Part shown: piece by piece, positions 18,156 to 26,885 of the stretch
How positions within the stretch are numbered: the first letter of the stretch is position 1
Layout: the number at the start of each line of letters is the position of its first letter
Origin: JALEFZ01 sp039817415
GTDB lineage: Bacteria > Bacteroidota > Bacteroidia > J057
Assembly (NCBI GenBank): GCA_039817415.1
Contig: JBCBVV010000033.1
Location: forward strand, 1 to 64,000
Reading direction: 5' to 3'
DNA: 64,000 nt
Made by a program: the position numbers and the translations under genes
The notes under the pieces: generated by a model
The model's input: only the letters and a program-made list of their open reading frames with translations
Told to the model about the DNA's origin: nothing
Database searches by the model: none

Positions 18156-19034
18156 TTAAGCATTTACCTGACTTACAGGGATTTTACGATCAACTTTTTT
18201 AACCAAGCCAGACAATACTTTACCTGGACCAGCTTCCACAAACTCAGTGGCACCATCTGCTAACATTTGCTTGACAGTTTGGGTCCATCTTACGGGAGAG
18301 GTCAACTGTTTCAACAAATTTTCTCTAATCGTAGCTGCATCTTTATGGGGCATAGCCGTAACGTTTTGGTAAATGGGAAGGCTTGCATCCTGAAAGGCTG
18401 CAGCCTGAATTCCTTCTGCCAATTCTACACGAGCGGGTTCCATAAAAGGTGAATGGAAAGCACCATTCACTGATAATTCCAAGGCTCTTCTTGCTCCCTG
18501 CTCTTGGGCCATTTCAATGGCCTTGGCAATTCCCTCTTTACTTCCAGAGATAACTAACTGCCCTACAGTATTATAATTTGCTGGTACAACTCCTTCTACA
18601 GCTTGACAAATGGCTTCAACAGCAGCATCTTCCATTCCCAAAATAGCAGCCATAGTAGATTCTTCCATATCACAGGCTTTCTGCATAGCATTGGCACGGA
18701 TAGATACCAATTTCAACGCATCTTCAAAGGCCAATACACCCGCGGCTACAAGAGCAGAAAACTCACCTAAGGAATGCCCTGCGACCATGGATGCCTGTGA
18801 AGGCAAGTCATGAACCAATGCAGCCAACACAGAATGAATAAATATAGCAGGTTGAGTTACTGAAGTTTTTTTCAGATCATCTACAGTCCCTTCAAACATA
18901 GTTTGTTGGATGTTGAAGCCTAGGATATCATTTGCCTTGTGAAACAGCTCTTTAGCCATATCAGAAGCTTCGTACAACTCTTTGCCCATTCCTGGATACT
19001 GAGCGCCCTGACCGGGAAATACTAACGCTTTCAT
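18156..19034 (-). CDS. fabD: Malonyl-CoA:ACP transacylase
   Basis: Loads malonyl units onto acyl carrier protein for fatty acid synthesis. The N-terminus has FPGQGAQ, the nucleophile Ser is in GHSLGEF (about 88-94), and the catalytic His is in GAFHSPFM (about 195-202). Length of 292 residues is standard. The frame stays open to 19112, but the first MKALVFPGQG Met at 19034 is the true start: it fits the family and a -7 promoter box lies at 19060-19067 inside the extension. Confidence 0.95.
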   Translation of the reverse strand: MKALVFPGQGAQYPGMGKELYEASDMAKELFHKANDILGFNIQQTMFEGTVDDLKKTSVTQPAIFIHSVLAALVHDLPSQASMVAGHSLGEFSALVAAGVLAFEDALKLVSIRANAMQKACDMEESTMAAILGMEDAAVEAICQAVEGVVPANYNTVGQLVISGSKEGIAKAIEMAQEQGARRALELSVNGAFHSPFMEPARVELAEGIQAAAFQDASLPIYQNVTAMPHKDAATIRENLLKQLTSPVRWTQTVKQMLADGATEFVEAGPGKVLSGLVKKVDRKIPVSQVNA

Positions 19035-19059
19035 AGATTCGTCATTTATGTGATGGCCG

Positions 19060-19067
19060 CAAATATA
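19060..19067 (-). promoter_or_regulatory. -7 box of fabD promoter
   Basis: Minus strand TATATTTG, a perfect TAnnTTTG, followed by GC exactly as at the tRNA-Met promoter. Predicted leader of about 20 bases to the fabD ATG. The -33 element is not convincing. Confidence 0.5.
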
Positions 19068-19165
19068 GCGGAAAATGGGAATAAAGGGAATAAGCCCCTG
19101 TACCCGCCCCATTTACCTTAAACATACACTCGGTTACTTTCCTGATCATCCTTTAAATTGAGTAC

Positions 19166-19924
19166 ATGAAAATAAGTTTATCAGAACAGGTTATCCTCGT
19201 TACAGGTGGTAGCAGAGGAATTGGAAAAGGAATAGCTGAACTGCTGGGAGAATGTGGAGCAACAGTGGCCCTTCACTATGGAAAGAGCAAAGAAAAGGCA
19301 GAAGAGCTTGCCCGTAAAATTGGACATTCATCCAAAGCCTTTCAGGCAAATTTAGGTCAACCATCCGAAGTACAAGGATTGGTTAAAGCCGTCCTAAAGG
19401 AATATGGTAAAATTGATTGCCTCATCAACAATGCAGGGATAGCCCTTCAAATGGACGAAAAAGGAGACTTTGAAACATGGCTAGCCCAATGGCAATCTAC
19501 TCTCATGGTGAATTTGCAAGCCCCTGCCATTCTCTGTAAAGAACTCCTGCCCCACTTCGCAGCCCAGAAAGGAGGAAGAATTGTCTTTGTCTCTTCTAGA
19601 GCTGCATTCAGAGGAGATACAGAGGACTACATGGCCTACGCAGCTTCCAAAGGTGGAATGGTTTCCTTGAGCCGTTCCATCGCTCGCGCTTACGGCAAGC
19701 ACAACATTAAATCATTCATTGTCGCTCCGGGTTTTATTGAAACAGATATGGCCGCACAGTTTATCAATGAGTATGGGAAAGACTATGTCGTAGATGATTT
19801 AGCATTAAATGAGCTTACTCAGCCAAAAGATTTGGCTCCTACCATCGTCTTTCTGGCAAGTGGATTTATGGACCATGCCACAGGTTGTACCATCGATGTA
19901 AATGCAGGGAGTTACGTCCATTGA
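19166..19924 (+). CDS. SDR-family oxidoreductase (FabG-like)
   Basis: A classical short-chain dehydrogenase of 252 residues: the cofactor loop TGGSRGIGKG (about 13-22), NNAGIA (about 88-93), catalytic Ser in VSSRAAF (about 138), and YMAYAASKGG (Tyr about 153, Lys about 157). The basic residues after the glycine loop (GKSKEK) suggest NADPH. It lies divergent from fabD, which makes a 3-oxoacyl-ACP reductase role tempting but not proven; SDR substrate cannot be read from the sequence. Confidence 0.85.
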   Translation: MKISLSEQVILVTGGSRGIGKGIAELLGECGATVALHYGKSKEKAEELARKIGHSSKAFQANLGQPSEVQGLVKAVLKEYGKIDCLINNAGIALQMDEKGDFETWLAQWQSTLMVNLQAPAILCKELLPHFAAQKGGRIVFVSSRAAFRGDTEDYMAYAASKGGMVSLSRSIARAYGKHNIKSFIVAPGFIETDMAAQFINEYGKDYVVDDLALNELTQPKDLAPTIVFLASGFMDHATGCTIDVNAGSYVH

Positions 19925-20234
19925 GAGAGTGTAGCTTCTGAGGAAGTTCTTTTTTGAGCTTTATTGGGGCTACTGTCAGGAAAAAATGCAAACTCTGGTT
20001 CTTAAAAGCCAACTGTCAATAAGAAGTTTATACCTTAAACAGTCTACAGGAAAGGTTTTGCTCCGAATTTCAGAAATATGAAGCCAATGGTGTCAATTCG
20101 GGTCCAAGGGGTAGAAACTCTGGTTTCAATTGTATCCATTCAAGCATGTTATAGCTTACAATATTTGAGTTTCATATTATTCAATAACAAAAGTACCTTG
20201 GTAATACTTCATATATATCAAAGGCAAGATACTT
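19925..20234. other. Non-coding gap before the microprotein pair
   Basis: About 310 bases, AT-rich toward the right. A 105-codon frame at 20078-20395 spans part of it but looks like chance (see rejected items). No clear promoter or repeat was found. Confidence 0.4.
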
Positions 20235-20384
20235 ATGTTAAGACCTTCTCCCAACGTAAAAGTAAGTTCCAAAACATCAATTTCTGTCAAAACGAAATTG
20301 ACGCAAAATCAGAAGTTAATTGGTTCAATAATCTTTGGAACAATACCCACACTAGCATTGATCTACATGCATTTTGTAGGGTGA
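20235..20384 (+). CDS. Membrane microprotein, 49 residues (copy 1 of a tandem pair)
   Basis: A short frame from ATG 20235 to TGA 20384. The N-terminal 27 residues are basic and polar; the rest is one membrane helix, GSIIFGTIPTLALIYMHF. The helix aligns without gaps to that of the next small gene: I-x-F-G-x-x-P-T then x6 and His, with conservative changes elsewhere. That similarity between two neighbouring frames in different reading frames is the main support for both. It is not a family I recognise. Both would share the strong terminator at 20647-20685. Confidence 0.55.
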   Translation: MLRPSPNVKVSSKTSISVKTKLTQNQKLIGSIIFGTIPTLALIYMHFVG

Positions 20385-20509
20385 GCACGGGCTAAATTGT
20401 TTGTTTTTATGTTTTTTCAGTTAGAATATTTGTGCGAACGGTTCATTTTCCTAACTTGATAAAACATTCATACACACTAGCGTGTTCTTTACTTGTAACT
20501 TGTATCCCT

Positions 20510-20626
20510 ATGCTTCAAACTGCTACAAATCAAAAATTTGATGCGAAAGCTTGGCGTAAGTTCGCTTTTGCGATTTTGTTTGGTCTCGTACCAACTGTCA
20601 TTATGGTCATGTACCATTACGCTTAA
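20510..20626 (+). CDS. Membrane microprotein, 38 residues (copy 2 of a tandem pair)
   Basis: From ATG 20510 to TAA 20626; a GTG at 20432 would add 26 residues. A charged amphipathic N-terminus (FDAKAWRKF) leads into one helix, FAILFGLVPTVIMVMYHY. It shares FGxxPT and the terminal His and aromatic residue with copy 1. A perfect 12-base-pair terminator follows 20 bases later, showing that this strand is transcribed. Short single-helix proteins often accompany larger membrane complexes, but no partner is indicated. Confidence 0.6.
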   Translation: MLQTATNQKFDAKAWRKFAFAILFGLVPTVIMVMYHYA

Positions 20627-20646
20627 TTTCGCTTCTATACAAAACA

Positions 20647-20685
20647 GACCGAGTATTCTAATACGAATACTCGGTCTTCTTTTTG
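20647..20685 (+). terminator. Strong terminator after the microprotein pair
   Basis: GACCGAGTATTC (20647-20658) pairs perfectly with GAATACTCGGTC (20665-20676), followed by TTCTTTTTG. It lies between plus-strand microprotein 2 and the end of the convergent rsh gene; the T run favours the plus strand. Confidence 0.9.
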
Positions 20686-20701
20686 TTGTTGTATATTCAC
20701 A

Positions 20702-22936
20702 TTATTCTTCCTGAATCTGCATATCGTACCGACTCGCTCTGTGAACATTTGACAACTCTTCCAACTTGACCATCATCAGATCTAGTTCATCTACGCTCTT
20801 TACGAAAACATGGAATATTCCTTCGAACAAGCCATCTACTGACTCAATACTTACCTTTCTGATGTTCTTCCTCATTTGGGTAGAAATCACCTTGATCAAT
20901 TCACTGAGCATACCTTGCTTGTCATGACCTACTACTCTGATGGCTGCCATAAACTCTACCATTCCTTCTGCATTTGCCCATTTGGCCTTGACAATTTTGG
21001 AGCCAAAACTCGCCATTAGAGACACAGCCTTAGGGCATCCCGCTCGATGAATCTCAATTCCATCCTCAGTCGCAAATCCCAGTATTTCTTCTCCATATAG
21101 GGGACGACAACAACTCGCCAATCTAGGCTTGGCAATTTCTTGTTCTTTTCCCAGCACCAAACTTTCGGGATTCACGCCAAAATCTTCGAAGCGTTCCTCT
21201 ATCATCTTCTTTTTAAGCTCCCATTCGCGAAAAATAGTCTCCTCTACCGTTTTCCCTTCTTTTTTGAGCTGGATAAAGTCTGATATTTTCTTCGCCTCAA
21301 TTTGATGATCTGCCAGAGAGAAGAACAATTCCTCCATGTTTGGAACCATCAGGTAGGCAAGGAGTTCACGTATGATCGGACTATTCTCATCCAAGCCGTA
21401 TTTGGCGGCCTTCCATACAAATAGCTTCTTTCCCTCAGTAATCTTTTCTTTCCTGATCTTTTTAAGCTCCTGCTTAATATTTTCCTTTGCTTTAGAGGAG
21501 GTCGCAAAACGAAGCCAATCTTTGCTCACCTTTACATTAGGTGAATTGATAACCTCAATTGTGTCGCCTGCCTTCAGTTCGTAATCCAGCTGCTTTACAT
21601 TGTGATTGACCTTGGCCCCTATCGCAGAGTTGCCCACCTCGGTATGTATTCTGTAGGCGAAGTCTAAGGCCGTAGAGCCAGCAGGTAGTCTATACAATTC
21701 CCCCTTAGGTGTAAATACATAGACGTCATTGGGACTCAACTTCTCCTTGAATTCATGGAGAGCTTCTATAGAATCAAGGCTAGGATTAGCCAATACCTCC
21801 CGAATTTGCTCTATCCATTCGCCAAAAAATTCATCCTCGGACTCAGTGCCCTTGTAACGCCAATGTGCAGCGATACCCTGTTCGGCCACATCATCCATTC
21901 TCTCTGTCCGAATTTGTACTTCCACCCACTTTTCATCTCTTCCCAAAACGGTAGTATGAAGGGATTCATAGCCATTCTCCTTGGGCATAGAAATCCAGTC
22001 TCGGAGTCGCTTAGGATTGTGGGTGTACATCAAGGAAAGGACAGAATAAACCTGCCAACAGTCAGCGAGTTCCTTTCCAGCTCTGGTTTCCAGGATGATG
22101 CGTATAGCGAATAAGTCATAAATCTCCTCAAAAGGGAGTTTCTTTCGCATCATCTTCTGGTTGATGGAGTAGATTGACTTGAATCGATACTTGATCTTAT
22201 ACCTTAGCTCAAATGAACTCAACGCATCTTTTAAGTCTTGGACAAAAGCTTGAATGTAGTTATCAGCTTCATCCATAGAAAGCTTCAGCTTTTTATCCAG
22301 AACTTCATACTTTTCTGGTTCTGAGTGCTTAAAAGAAAGATCTTCTAATTCTGTTTTGATTTGGTAAAGCCCCAGTCTATGAGCAAGGGGTGCATATATG
22401 TAAAGCGTCTCACTGGCAATCTTAAGAGCCTTTTCTCTACGCATCGACCCGAGGGTACGCATATTATGCAGCCTGTCAGCCAGTTTAATCAGGACAACTC
22501 GAACGTCATCGGAAATGGTCAGCAGAATTTTTCGAAAGTTTTCTGCCTGAGCAGATATGACTTCATCTGCAGCCTCAGAACCGGAAATCTTGGTAAGGCC
22601 ATCGGTAATTTCCATGACTTTATTCCCAAACTCTCGTTTGATATCTTCGAGTTCGTAATGGGTGTCTTCCACCACATCATGAATCAAGGCACATATTACA
22701 GCCGTACTATCGCTAAGCCTCATTTCCCCAGCGACAATCTTGGCAACAGCAAGAGGATGAAGGATATAGGGTTCACCTGATTTCCTTTTGACCCCCTTAT
22801 GTGCCTCTCTAGCAAACTCAAAAGCCCGACGAATATTGATCCTTTCGGCACGGGGAAATCCACGGAGCATTTTCGTCAATTCACGAAAGGAATTGGCGAC
22901 TGCCTGGTCATATACATTCTCTTGGATGGTATCCAT
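20702..22936 (-). CDS. Bifunctional (p)ppGpp synthetase/hydrolase (RelA/SpoT homologue)
   Basis: Makes and degrades the stringent-response alarmones. Domains in order: HD hydrolase (HPLAVAKI and ALIHDVVEDT, about 60-95), synthetase (YRFKSIYSI about 250, and ENGYESLHTTVLG about 325), TGS (VYVFTPKGELYRLPAGSTALDFAY, about 405-430), zinc-finger-like region (LASCCRPLYGEEI) and C-terminal ACT (about 665-740). The intact HD motif indicates that hydrolysis is retained. Length of 744 residues is typical. Single gene, read away from tRNA-Leu. Confidence 0.96.
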   Translation of the reverse strand: MDTIQENVYDQAVANSFRELTKMLRGFPRAERINIRRAFEFAREAHKGVKRKSGEPYILHPLAVAKIVAGEMRLSDSTAVICALIHDVVEDTHYELEDIKREFGNKVMEITDGLTKISGSEAADEVISAQAENFRKILLTISDDVRVVLIKLADRLHNMRTLGSMRREKALKIASETLYIYAPLAHRLGLYQIKTELEDLSFKHSEPEKYEVLDKKLKLSMDEADNYIQAFVQDLKDALSSFELRYKIKYRFKSIYSINQKMMRKKLPFEEIYDLFAIRIILETRAGKELADCWQVYSVLSLMYTHNPKRLRDWISMPKENGYESLHTTVLGRDEKWVEVQIRTERMDDVAEQGIAAHWRYKGTESEDEFFGEWIEQIREVLANPSLDSIEALHEFKEKLSPNDVYVFTPKGELYRLPAGSTALDFAYRIHTEVGNSAIGAKVNHNVKQLDYELKAGDTIEVINSPNVKVSKDWLRFATSSKAKENIKQELKKIRKEKITEGKKLFVWKAAKYGLDENSPIIRELLAYLMVPNMEELFFSLADHQIEAKKISDFIQLKKEGKTVEETIFREWELKKKMIEERFEDFGVNPESLVLGKEQEIAKPRLASCCRPLYGEEILGFATEDGIEIHRAGCPKAVSLMASFGSKIVKAKWANAEGMVEFMAAIRVVGHDKQGMLSELIKVISTQMRKNIRKVSIESVDGLFEGIFHVFVKSVDELDLMMVKLEELSNVHRASRYDMQIQEE

Positions 22937-23092
22937 ATCTGCAAATCAACTGCTGAACATCTATATACGAAAAAGCAGGCTGTATGGGCAAGGCTTCAAA
23001 ACTTTTTTTGAGAAAAGCACCTAAATCAAATGGCTGGTATACAGACACTTATAAAAATTCACCATACAGTTCCAACAAAAAATTCTTTATTA

Positions 23093-23123
23093 TTTTCTAT
23101 TAAAAAAAATTATTCTAAATTTG
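23093..23123 (+). promoter_or_regulatory. tRNA-Leu promoter
   Basis: TTTT (23093-23096), a 19-base spacer and TAAATTTG (23116-23123). The -7 box is perfect; the -33 box has T for G. Transcription would begin about 30 bases before the tRNA. Confidence 0.6.
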
Positions 23124-23158
23124 CACCACTCAAAAAAATAATCGCTCTTTTTATTCAT

Positions 23159-23240
23159 GCGGATGTGGTGAAATTGGTAGACACGCTAGATTTAGGATCT
23201 TGTGCCGCGAGGCGTGGGGGTTCGAGTCCCTCCATCCGCA
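23159..23240 (+). tRNA. tRNA-Leu (TAG anticodon)
   Basis: An 82-base class II tRNA: GCGGATG pairs with CATCCGC, D-arm GGTGAAATTGGTAGACAC, anticodon loop TTTAGGA, a long variable arm (TGCCGCGAGGCG) and T-arm GGTTCGAGTCC. CCA is not encoded. Confidence 0.93.
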
Positions 23241-23264
23241 CACTTTTGCAGATTACTTTCTGCC

Positions 23265-23297
23265 TTAATGCTGCTTAATCAAGCAGCATTAATTTTT
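23265..23297 (+). terminator. Terminator between tRNA-Leu and trigger factor
   Basis: TTAATGCTGCTT pairs perfectly with AAGCAGCATTAA around AATC and is followed by five T. It lies only 25 bases before the trigger factor start, so tig either has a promoter overlapping this hairpin or relies on read-through. Confidence 0.85.
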
Positions 23298-23321
23298 ACT
23301 GGACATTTAATACTTGGTGCC

Positions 23322-24704
23322 TTGAACATCACGCTAGAAAAAACTGGAGATCTAACAGCAGACATCAAGCTGCTTGTAGAGCCCGAAGACTACAAAGACC
23401 AGGTTACTGCTGAAATCAAAAAGCAGGCAAAAAACGCTTCTCTGCCCGGATTCAGACCGGGAAAAGTTCCCTTCCAAATGGTGCGCAAGATGATCGGTAA
23501 ATCTGTTGTTATCGATCACATGAATAAATTAGTATCCCAGTCTCTTCATGAATATATCATGGAAGAAAAGCTGGACATCCTTGGGGATCCTATGCCTAAG
23601 GATAAGAAAACCGAAGATGATTTCGATCCCAAGGGCGAAAGCTCTATGGAGTTTACCTTTGAAGTGGGTATGGCTCCAGAGTTTGATGTAAACCTCAAGA
23701 TCAAAAAAGCACCCGTTAAGTACGAGGTTAAGATCGATGATGATTTCCTTGACAAGGAAGTAAAAATATACCGCGACCGTTTCGGTGAGGTAAGCAATCC
23801 TGAAGAAGTTGAAGAAGGAGATACCATCTTCGGTAAGCTCTTCGAAGTAGATGAAAAAGGAGAAGCTGTAGAAGGAGGCTTTGAGCAAATGTTGCCCCTT
23901 AGCCCTAATAGAATTGAACAAGAAGAGATATTTAAGCCCTTCGTAGGCGCGAAACTAGAGTCGGTTCACGACTTTAATGTTTTTGACATTGAAGAAGATC
24001 CAGAAGCCTTAAGCAAAATTCTGTTTATCGAAACAGACGTCCTAGCGCAATTGAAGGAAAAGACCATTAAGTTTGAAATCAAGCGTCTGAACCGCGTTCA
24101 ACTTGCGGAGATTAACGCTGAATTCTTCAACAAAGTGGCTGAGACCTTGAAGTGGGAGGTGGCTGAAGAGGAAGAAATGGATGAAGCAACTTTTAGAGAG
24201 AAACTAAAGGAAGAGCTTACCAACAACCTTTCTGAGTCTACTCGTGTACGATATCAGAATGACCTGACTGAAGCTTTGATCAAACAACACGAACTTAGCT
24301 TTCCTGATGAGTTTTTGAAAAAGTGGCTGTTGGCCACCAACAACGAGCGTACTGAGGAGCAGGTTGAAGCTGAATATGATTCCTTTACAGAGTCCTTGAC
24401 CTGGACTTTGATTGAAGGAAAATTGATTGAGCAATTTGATGTCAAGCTAGAGGATGATGAGTTGGATATAGTCATGAAGAAGGCTCTTCGCAGAAACCTA
24501 GCTATGTCAATGGGAATGGATCCTGATGAAAATATGCTCAATAGCTACCTTCAACATGCCAAAAACGATAAAGAATTCATGAATAGAATGGTTCGCCAAG
24601 CTATTACTGAAAATGTATTTGCGAAATTATCAGAGGAGCTAACTCCAAAAACCAAGGACATTGATGCTACGGCCTTTGTAGACATGATCAATGCAGAAAG
24701 ATAA
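23322..24704 (+). CDS. tig: Trigger factor
   Basis: Ribosome-bound chaperone for nascent chains. The start is TTG 23322 (LNITLEKTGDLTADIKL, the usual family N-terminus); the frame extends upstream into tRNA-Leu but that part cannot be translated. The ribosome-binding signature is GFRPGKVPFQMVRK (about residues 43-56), with an N-terminal tail domain (1-110), a PPIase-like region (about 150-250, poorly conserved as usual in Bacteroidota) and a helical C-terminal domain. Length of 460 residues is normal. Ends with its own terminator. Confidence 0.94.
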   Translation: MNITLEKTGDLTADIKLLVEPEDYKDQVTAEIKKQAKNASLPGFRPGKVPFQMVRKMIGKSVVIDHMNKLVSQSLHEYIMEEKLDILGDPMPKDKKTEDDFDPKGESSMEFTFEVGMAPEFDVNLKIKKAPVKYEVKIDDDFLDKEVKIYRDRFGEVSNPEEVEEGDTIFGKLFEVDEKGEAVEGGFEQMLPLSPNRIEQEEIFKPFVGAKLESVHDFNVFDIEEDPEALSKILFIETDVLAQLKEKTIKFEIKRLNRVQLAEINAEFFNKVAETLKWEVAEEEEMDEATFREKLKEELTNNLSESTRVRYQNDLTEALIKQHELSFPDEFLKKWLLATNNERTEEQVEAEYDSFTESLTWTLIEGKLIEQFDVKLEDDELDIVMKKALRRNLAMSMGMDPDENMLNSYLQHAKNDKEFMNRMVRQAITENVFAKLSEELTPKTKDIDATAFVDMINAER

Positions 24705-24722
24705 TTTCAACGAAATGATTTT

Positions 24723-24753
24723 AAAGCTGTCCTTTAAGGGCAGCTTTTTTTTT
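24723..24753 (+). terminator. Terminator of tig
   Basis: AAAGCTGTCC (24723-24732) pairs with GGGCAGCTTT (24738-24747) with one G-T, followed by a long T run, 18 bases after the stop. Confidence 0.88.
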
Positions 24754-24801
24754 GCGAATACTGATTATCTTCAAAGCTGAAAGCATTAAACCAATATTCA
24801 C

Positions 24802-25113
24802 ATGACTGAGATTAAAAATTATTCTGTACGTATCAATGGAGGCCCTGAAGGGGAGGGAAGTGAAATCCGTGCACAAATTCATTTGTTTAGCGAAGACAAC
24901 GTTATGGTAGGTGCCATCGATTTCTATATGGAAGGATATCCTCTTCCTGGAGATCAACAAGGTAAAATCACCAGATTTGCCCTGCCAATTGCCCAGTTGA
25001 GAGATGTTGTTGACTTATTGAGGAATGAAAAACCTATTTACCTAGGTTGGCAAGCTTCACTGAACAATGCCTACATTTCCACCACACAAGAGCCTGTTGG
25101 CGAGGGGGAATAA
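24802..25113 (+). CDS. Unknown 103-residue cytoplasmic protein
   Basis: I do not recognise the family. The protein is acidic, without signal or membrane segment. The middle alternates short strands (RAQIHLFSEDNVMVGAIDFYMEG) and the C-terminus has a helix (IAQLRDVVDLLRNEKPIYLGW), so it looks like a compact alpha/beta domain. It lies alone between the tig terminator and a good promoter for the next gene, so it is probably a single transcription unit. Confidence 0.7.
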   Translation: MTEIKNYSVRINGGPEGEGSEIRAQIHLFSEDNVMVGAIDFYMEGYPLPGDQQGKITRFALPIAQLRDVVDLLRNEKPIYLGWQASLNNAYISTTQEPVGEGE

Positions 25114-25135
25114 GAGCTTTTCCACCCTTCTTCGC

Positions 25136-25167
25136 TTTGCGAAAAGCAGGAATCTGGTGTACTTTTG
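25136..25167 (+). promoter_or_regulatory. Promoter of the TonB/TPR gene
   Basis: TTTG (25136-25139), a 20-base spacer and TACTTTTG (25160-25167): a perfect Bacteroidota sigma-A promoter. The start codon at 25189 is preceded by AGAGGAAA. Confidence 0.8.
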
Positions 25168-25188
25168 CACGGTTAATTTTAGAGGAAA

Positions 25189-26505
25189 ATGAAGCGAATA
25201 CTATCATTGATGATTTTTGCGGGGTTCATGTTCAGCCTGACAGGTATCATGGCGCAGGACTACCCAGCAGCAGAAGAGTTTATTTACGTTGACCAACAAC
25301 CCACTCCGATTAATCTAAGCGATGTAAGAGCGGCTATTGGCTACCCAGAGGAAGCAATTAAAAGTGATATCGAAGGAGATATTATCTGCAGAATTCTGGT
25401 TGACTCTTCAGGCAAATATGTGCGGCACTTGGTGATGAATTCTGGACCAAGCGTCCTACAGGAAGCTGTAGAAAGACATATTGCCGAATTGACCTTTAGC
25501 CCAGCCATTCTGGAAGGGAAAAATGTCGCCTATTGGATCAATGTGCCGTTTCGCTTTAAGCTCATTAGCCAGCAGGTAAGGATACTGGAAGATGCAGTAA
25601 GCGAGGTCACAGACAGCCTCACAGGCATGAGAGACAATCCTGGCTTATGGTACAGAAGAGGACTGTATTACTTGAAACTAAATAAGGTAAAGGAAGCGAT
25701 GGCTGATTTTGAGGAAAGCATCGCCATTAACCCTATGAAGAACTCCAAAAAGGTAGCCAAAAATACCTATCCAAATTTGGTGAAGGCTTACTTCGGTAAG
25801 GCTAGTGTACTGAATAAGGAGGGAGATATGCCAGGTGCTATTTACAATTATGGAGAGGCTATCAGAATTGCTTCTGAAATGAAGATTGAAAATGTAGGGG
25901 TAAATCGCCTATTGCCACAGCTTCACTTGGAGAAGGGCTTCGCCCATATGGAGAACGATTCGAGCATGGAAATGGCCAAAAAGGAATTGTTGGTCGCCTC
26001 TCAGGATACGGGGGAAATAAAGTGTACTGCCTTCCAACTCTTGGCCGACATAGGAATTGAGGAAAAGGATAACGAAAATCTGGTCAAGTATTACGATGGG
26101 CTAGTTGAGTGCTATCCCGAACAGGATTTCCTCAAATACAGCCGTGGATATTATGAAACACAGGTGGGTAAATATAGCAATGCCATCGAGGACTTCGGTT
26201 ATGTAGCGGAGAAGGTTAAGGTAACTCCATTGCTCCTAGCCACCTACAATCAAATGGCCTTTTGCTACATGAAAGAAAAGGAGTTTGAGAAAGCCTTTGC
26301 ATCCGTAGATAAAGCCCTGGTTATCAATGTTCTTAATGGGGAGTCCTATTATTATCGTGGATTGATCCACCTTGAAAAAGGGGATAAGGAAAAAGCATGT
26401 GAAGATTTCCAAAAATCTATCAATTATCAAACGGATGGCTTGTATCTAGATGATGTCAAGATTAAGCTTGAAGAACTTTGTGGCGTTACGCTGGAAGATG
26501 AATAA
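25189..26505 (+). CDS. Periplasmic TonB C-terminal domain plus TPR repeats
   Basis: Signal peptide of about 22 residues (cut after IMAQ). Residues about 40-130 are a TonB C-terminal domain (GYPEEAIKSDIEGDIICRILVDSSGKY, then FSPAILEGKN). From about 150 to 430 there are tetratricopeptide repeats such as PGLWYRRGLYYLKLNKVKEA and GESYYYRGLIHLEKGDKEKA. There is no N-terminal transmembrane anchor, so it cannot transmit energy as classical TonB does; it more likely binds other envelope proteins. Ends at a bidirectional terminator. Confidence 0.82.
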   Translation: MKRILSLMIFAGFMFSLTGIMAQDYPAAEEFIYVDQQPTPINLSDVRAAIGYPEEAIKSDIEGDIICRILVDSSGKYVRHLVMNSGPSVLQEAVERHIAELTFSPAILEGKNVAYWINVPFRFKLISQQVRILEDAVSEVTDSLTGMRDNPGLWYRRGLYYLKLNKVKEAMADFEESIAINPMKNSKKVAKNTYPNLVKAYFGKASVLNKEGDMPGAIYNYGEAIRIASEMKIENVGVNRLLPQLHLEKGFAHMENDSSMEMAKKELLVASQDTGEIKCTAFQLLADIGIEEKDNENLVKYYDGLVECYPEQDFLKYSRGYYETQVGKYSNAIEDFGYVAEKVKVTPLLLATYNQMAFCYMKEKEFEKAFASVDKALVINVLNGESYYYRGLIHLEKGDKEKACEDFQKSINYQTDGLYLDDVKIKLEELCGVTLEDE

Positions 26506-26516
26506 GACTTAAGCAT

Positions 26517-26551
26517 AAAAAAAGGAGACGTTTGAAGCGTCTCCTTTTTTT
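26517..26551. terminator. Bidirectional terminator
   Basis: AAGGAGACG pairs with CGTCTCCTT, flanked by seven A on the left and seven T on the right. It serves both the plus-strand TonB/TPR gene and the convergent Hpt gene, whose stop overlaps its right end. Confidence 0.9.
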
Positions 26552-26885
26552 ATGTCAATTGAACCAGTATGGCTTGAATTTCCTTTTTTACGGTCTGGAA
26601 ATGTTCACCAATAACTTCCATTCCTTCTTCTTCCTTGGCAAGATCTTCCACTTCTTCTAGCTTTTCTTTGAGATCGTCCCTTCCTAAAGAACCAATCGCA
26701 TACTTCAGTTTGTGAGCATGTTGGTAGATACCATTCCAATCCTTTTGGGAAATCCCACTAGAAAGACCAGCGATATCAACGGGAGCCTGCTCAGCAAAAA
26801 GATTGATCATTTCTAAGACAAACTCTTCATCTCCGTTTGCTATTTCTTCAAGATAGCTTGTATCGATACCTACTATAGTTTTCAT
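26550..26885 (-). CDS. Hpt phosphotransfer protein
   Basis: A stand-alone histidine phosphotransfer domain of 111 residues. HAHKLKYAIGSLG (about 57-69) is the standard Hpt motif, the second His being the phosphorylation site. The rest is helical, with an acidic C-terminal half. It should pass phosphate between a hybrid kinase and a response regulator; neither is adjacent. Single gene. Confidence 0.88.
   Translation of the reverse strand: MKTIVGIDTSYLEEIANGDEEFVLEMINLFAEQAPVDIAGLSSGISQKDWNGIYQHAHKLKYAIGSLGRDDLKEKLEEVEDLAKEEEGMEVIGEHFQTVKKEIQAILVQLT

Noticed and set aside
19035..19112. Upstream extension of fabD
   Set aside because: Not found in the family, and a TATATTTG -7 box at 19060-19067 would place the transcript start inside it.
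20078..20395. 105-codon open frame in the gap after the SDR gene
   Set aside because: No family-like composition, no ribosome-binding site, and it is in a different frame from the better supported microprotein at 20235-20384 that it overlaps.
23202..23321. Upstream extension of trigger factor
   Set aside because: It lies in tRNA-Leu and a terminator; the protein family begins at the TTG at 23322.
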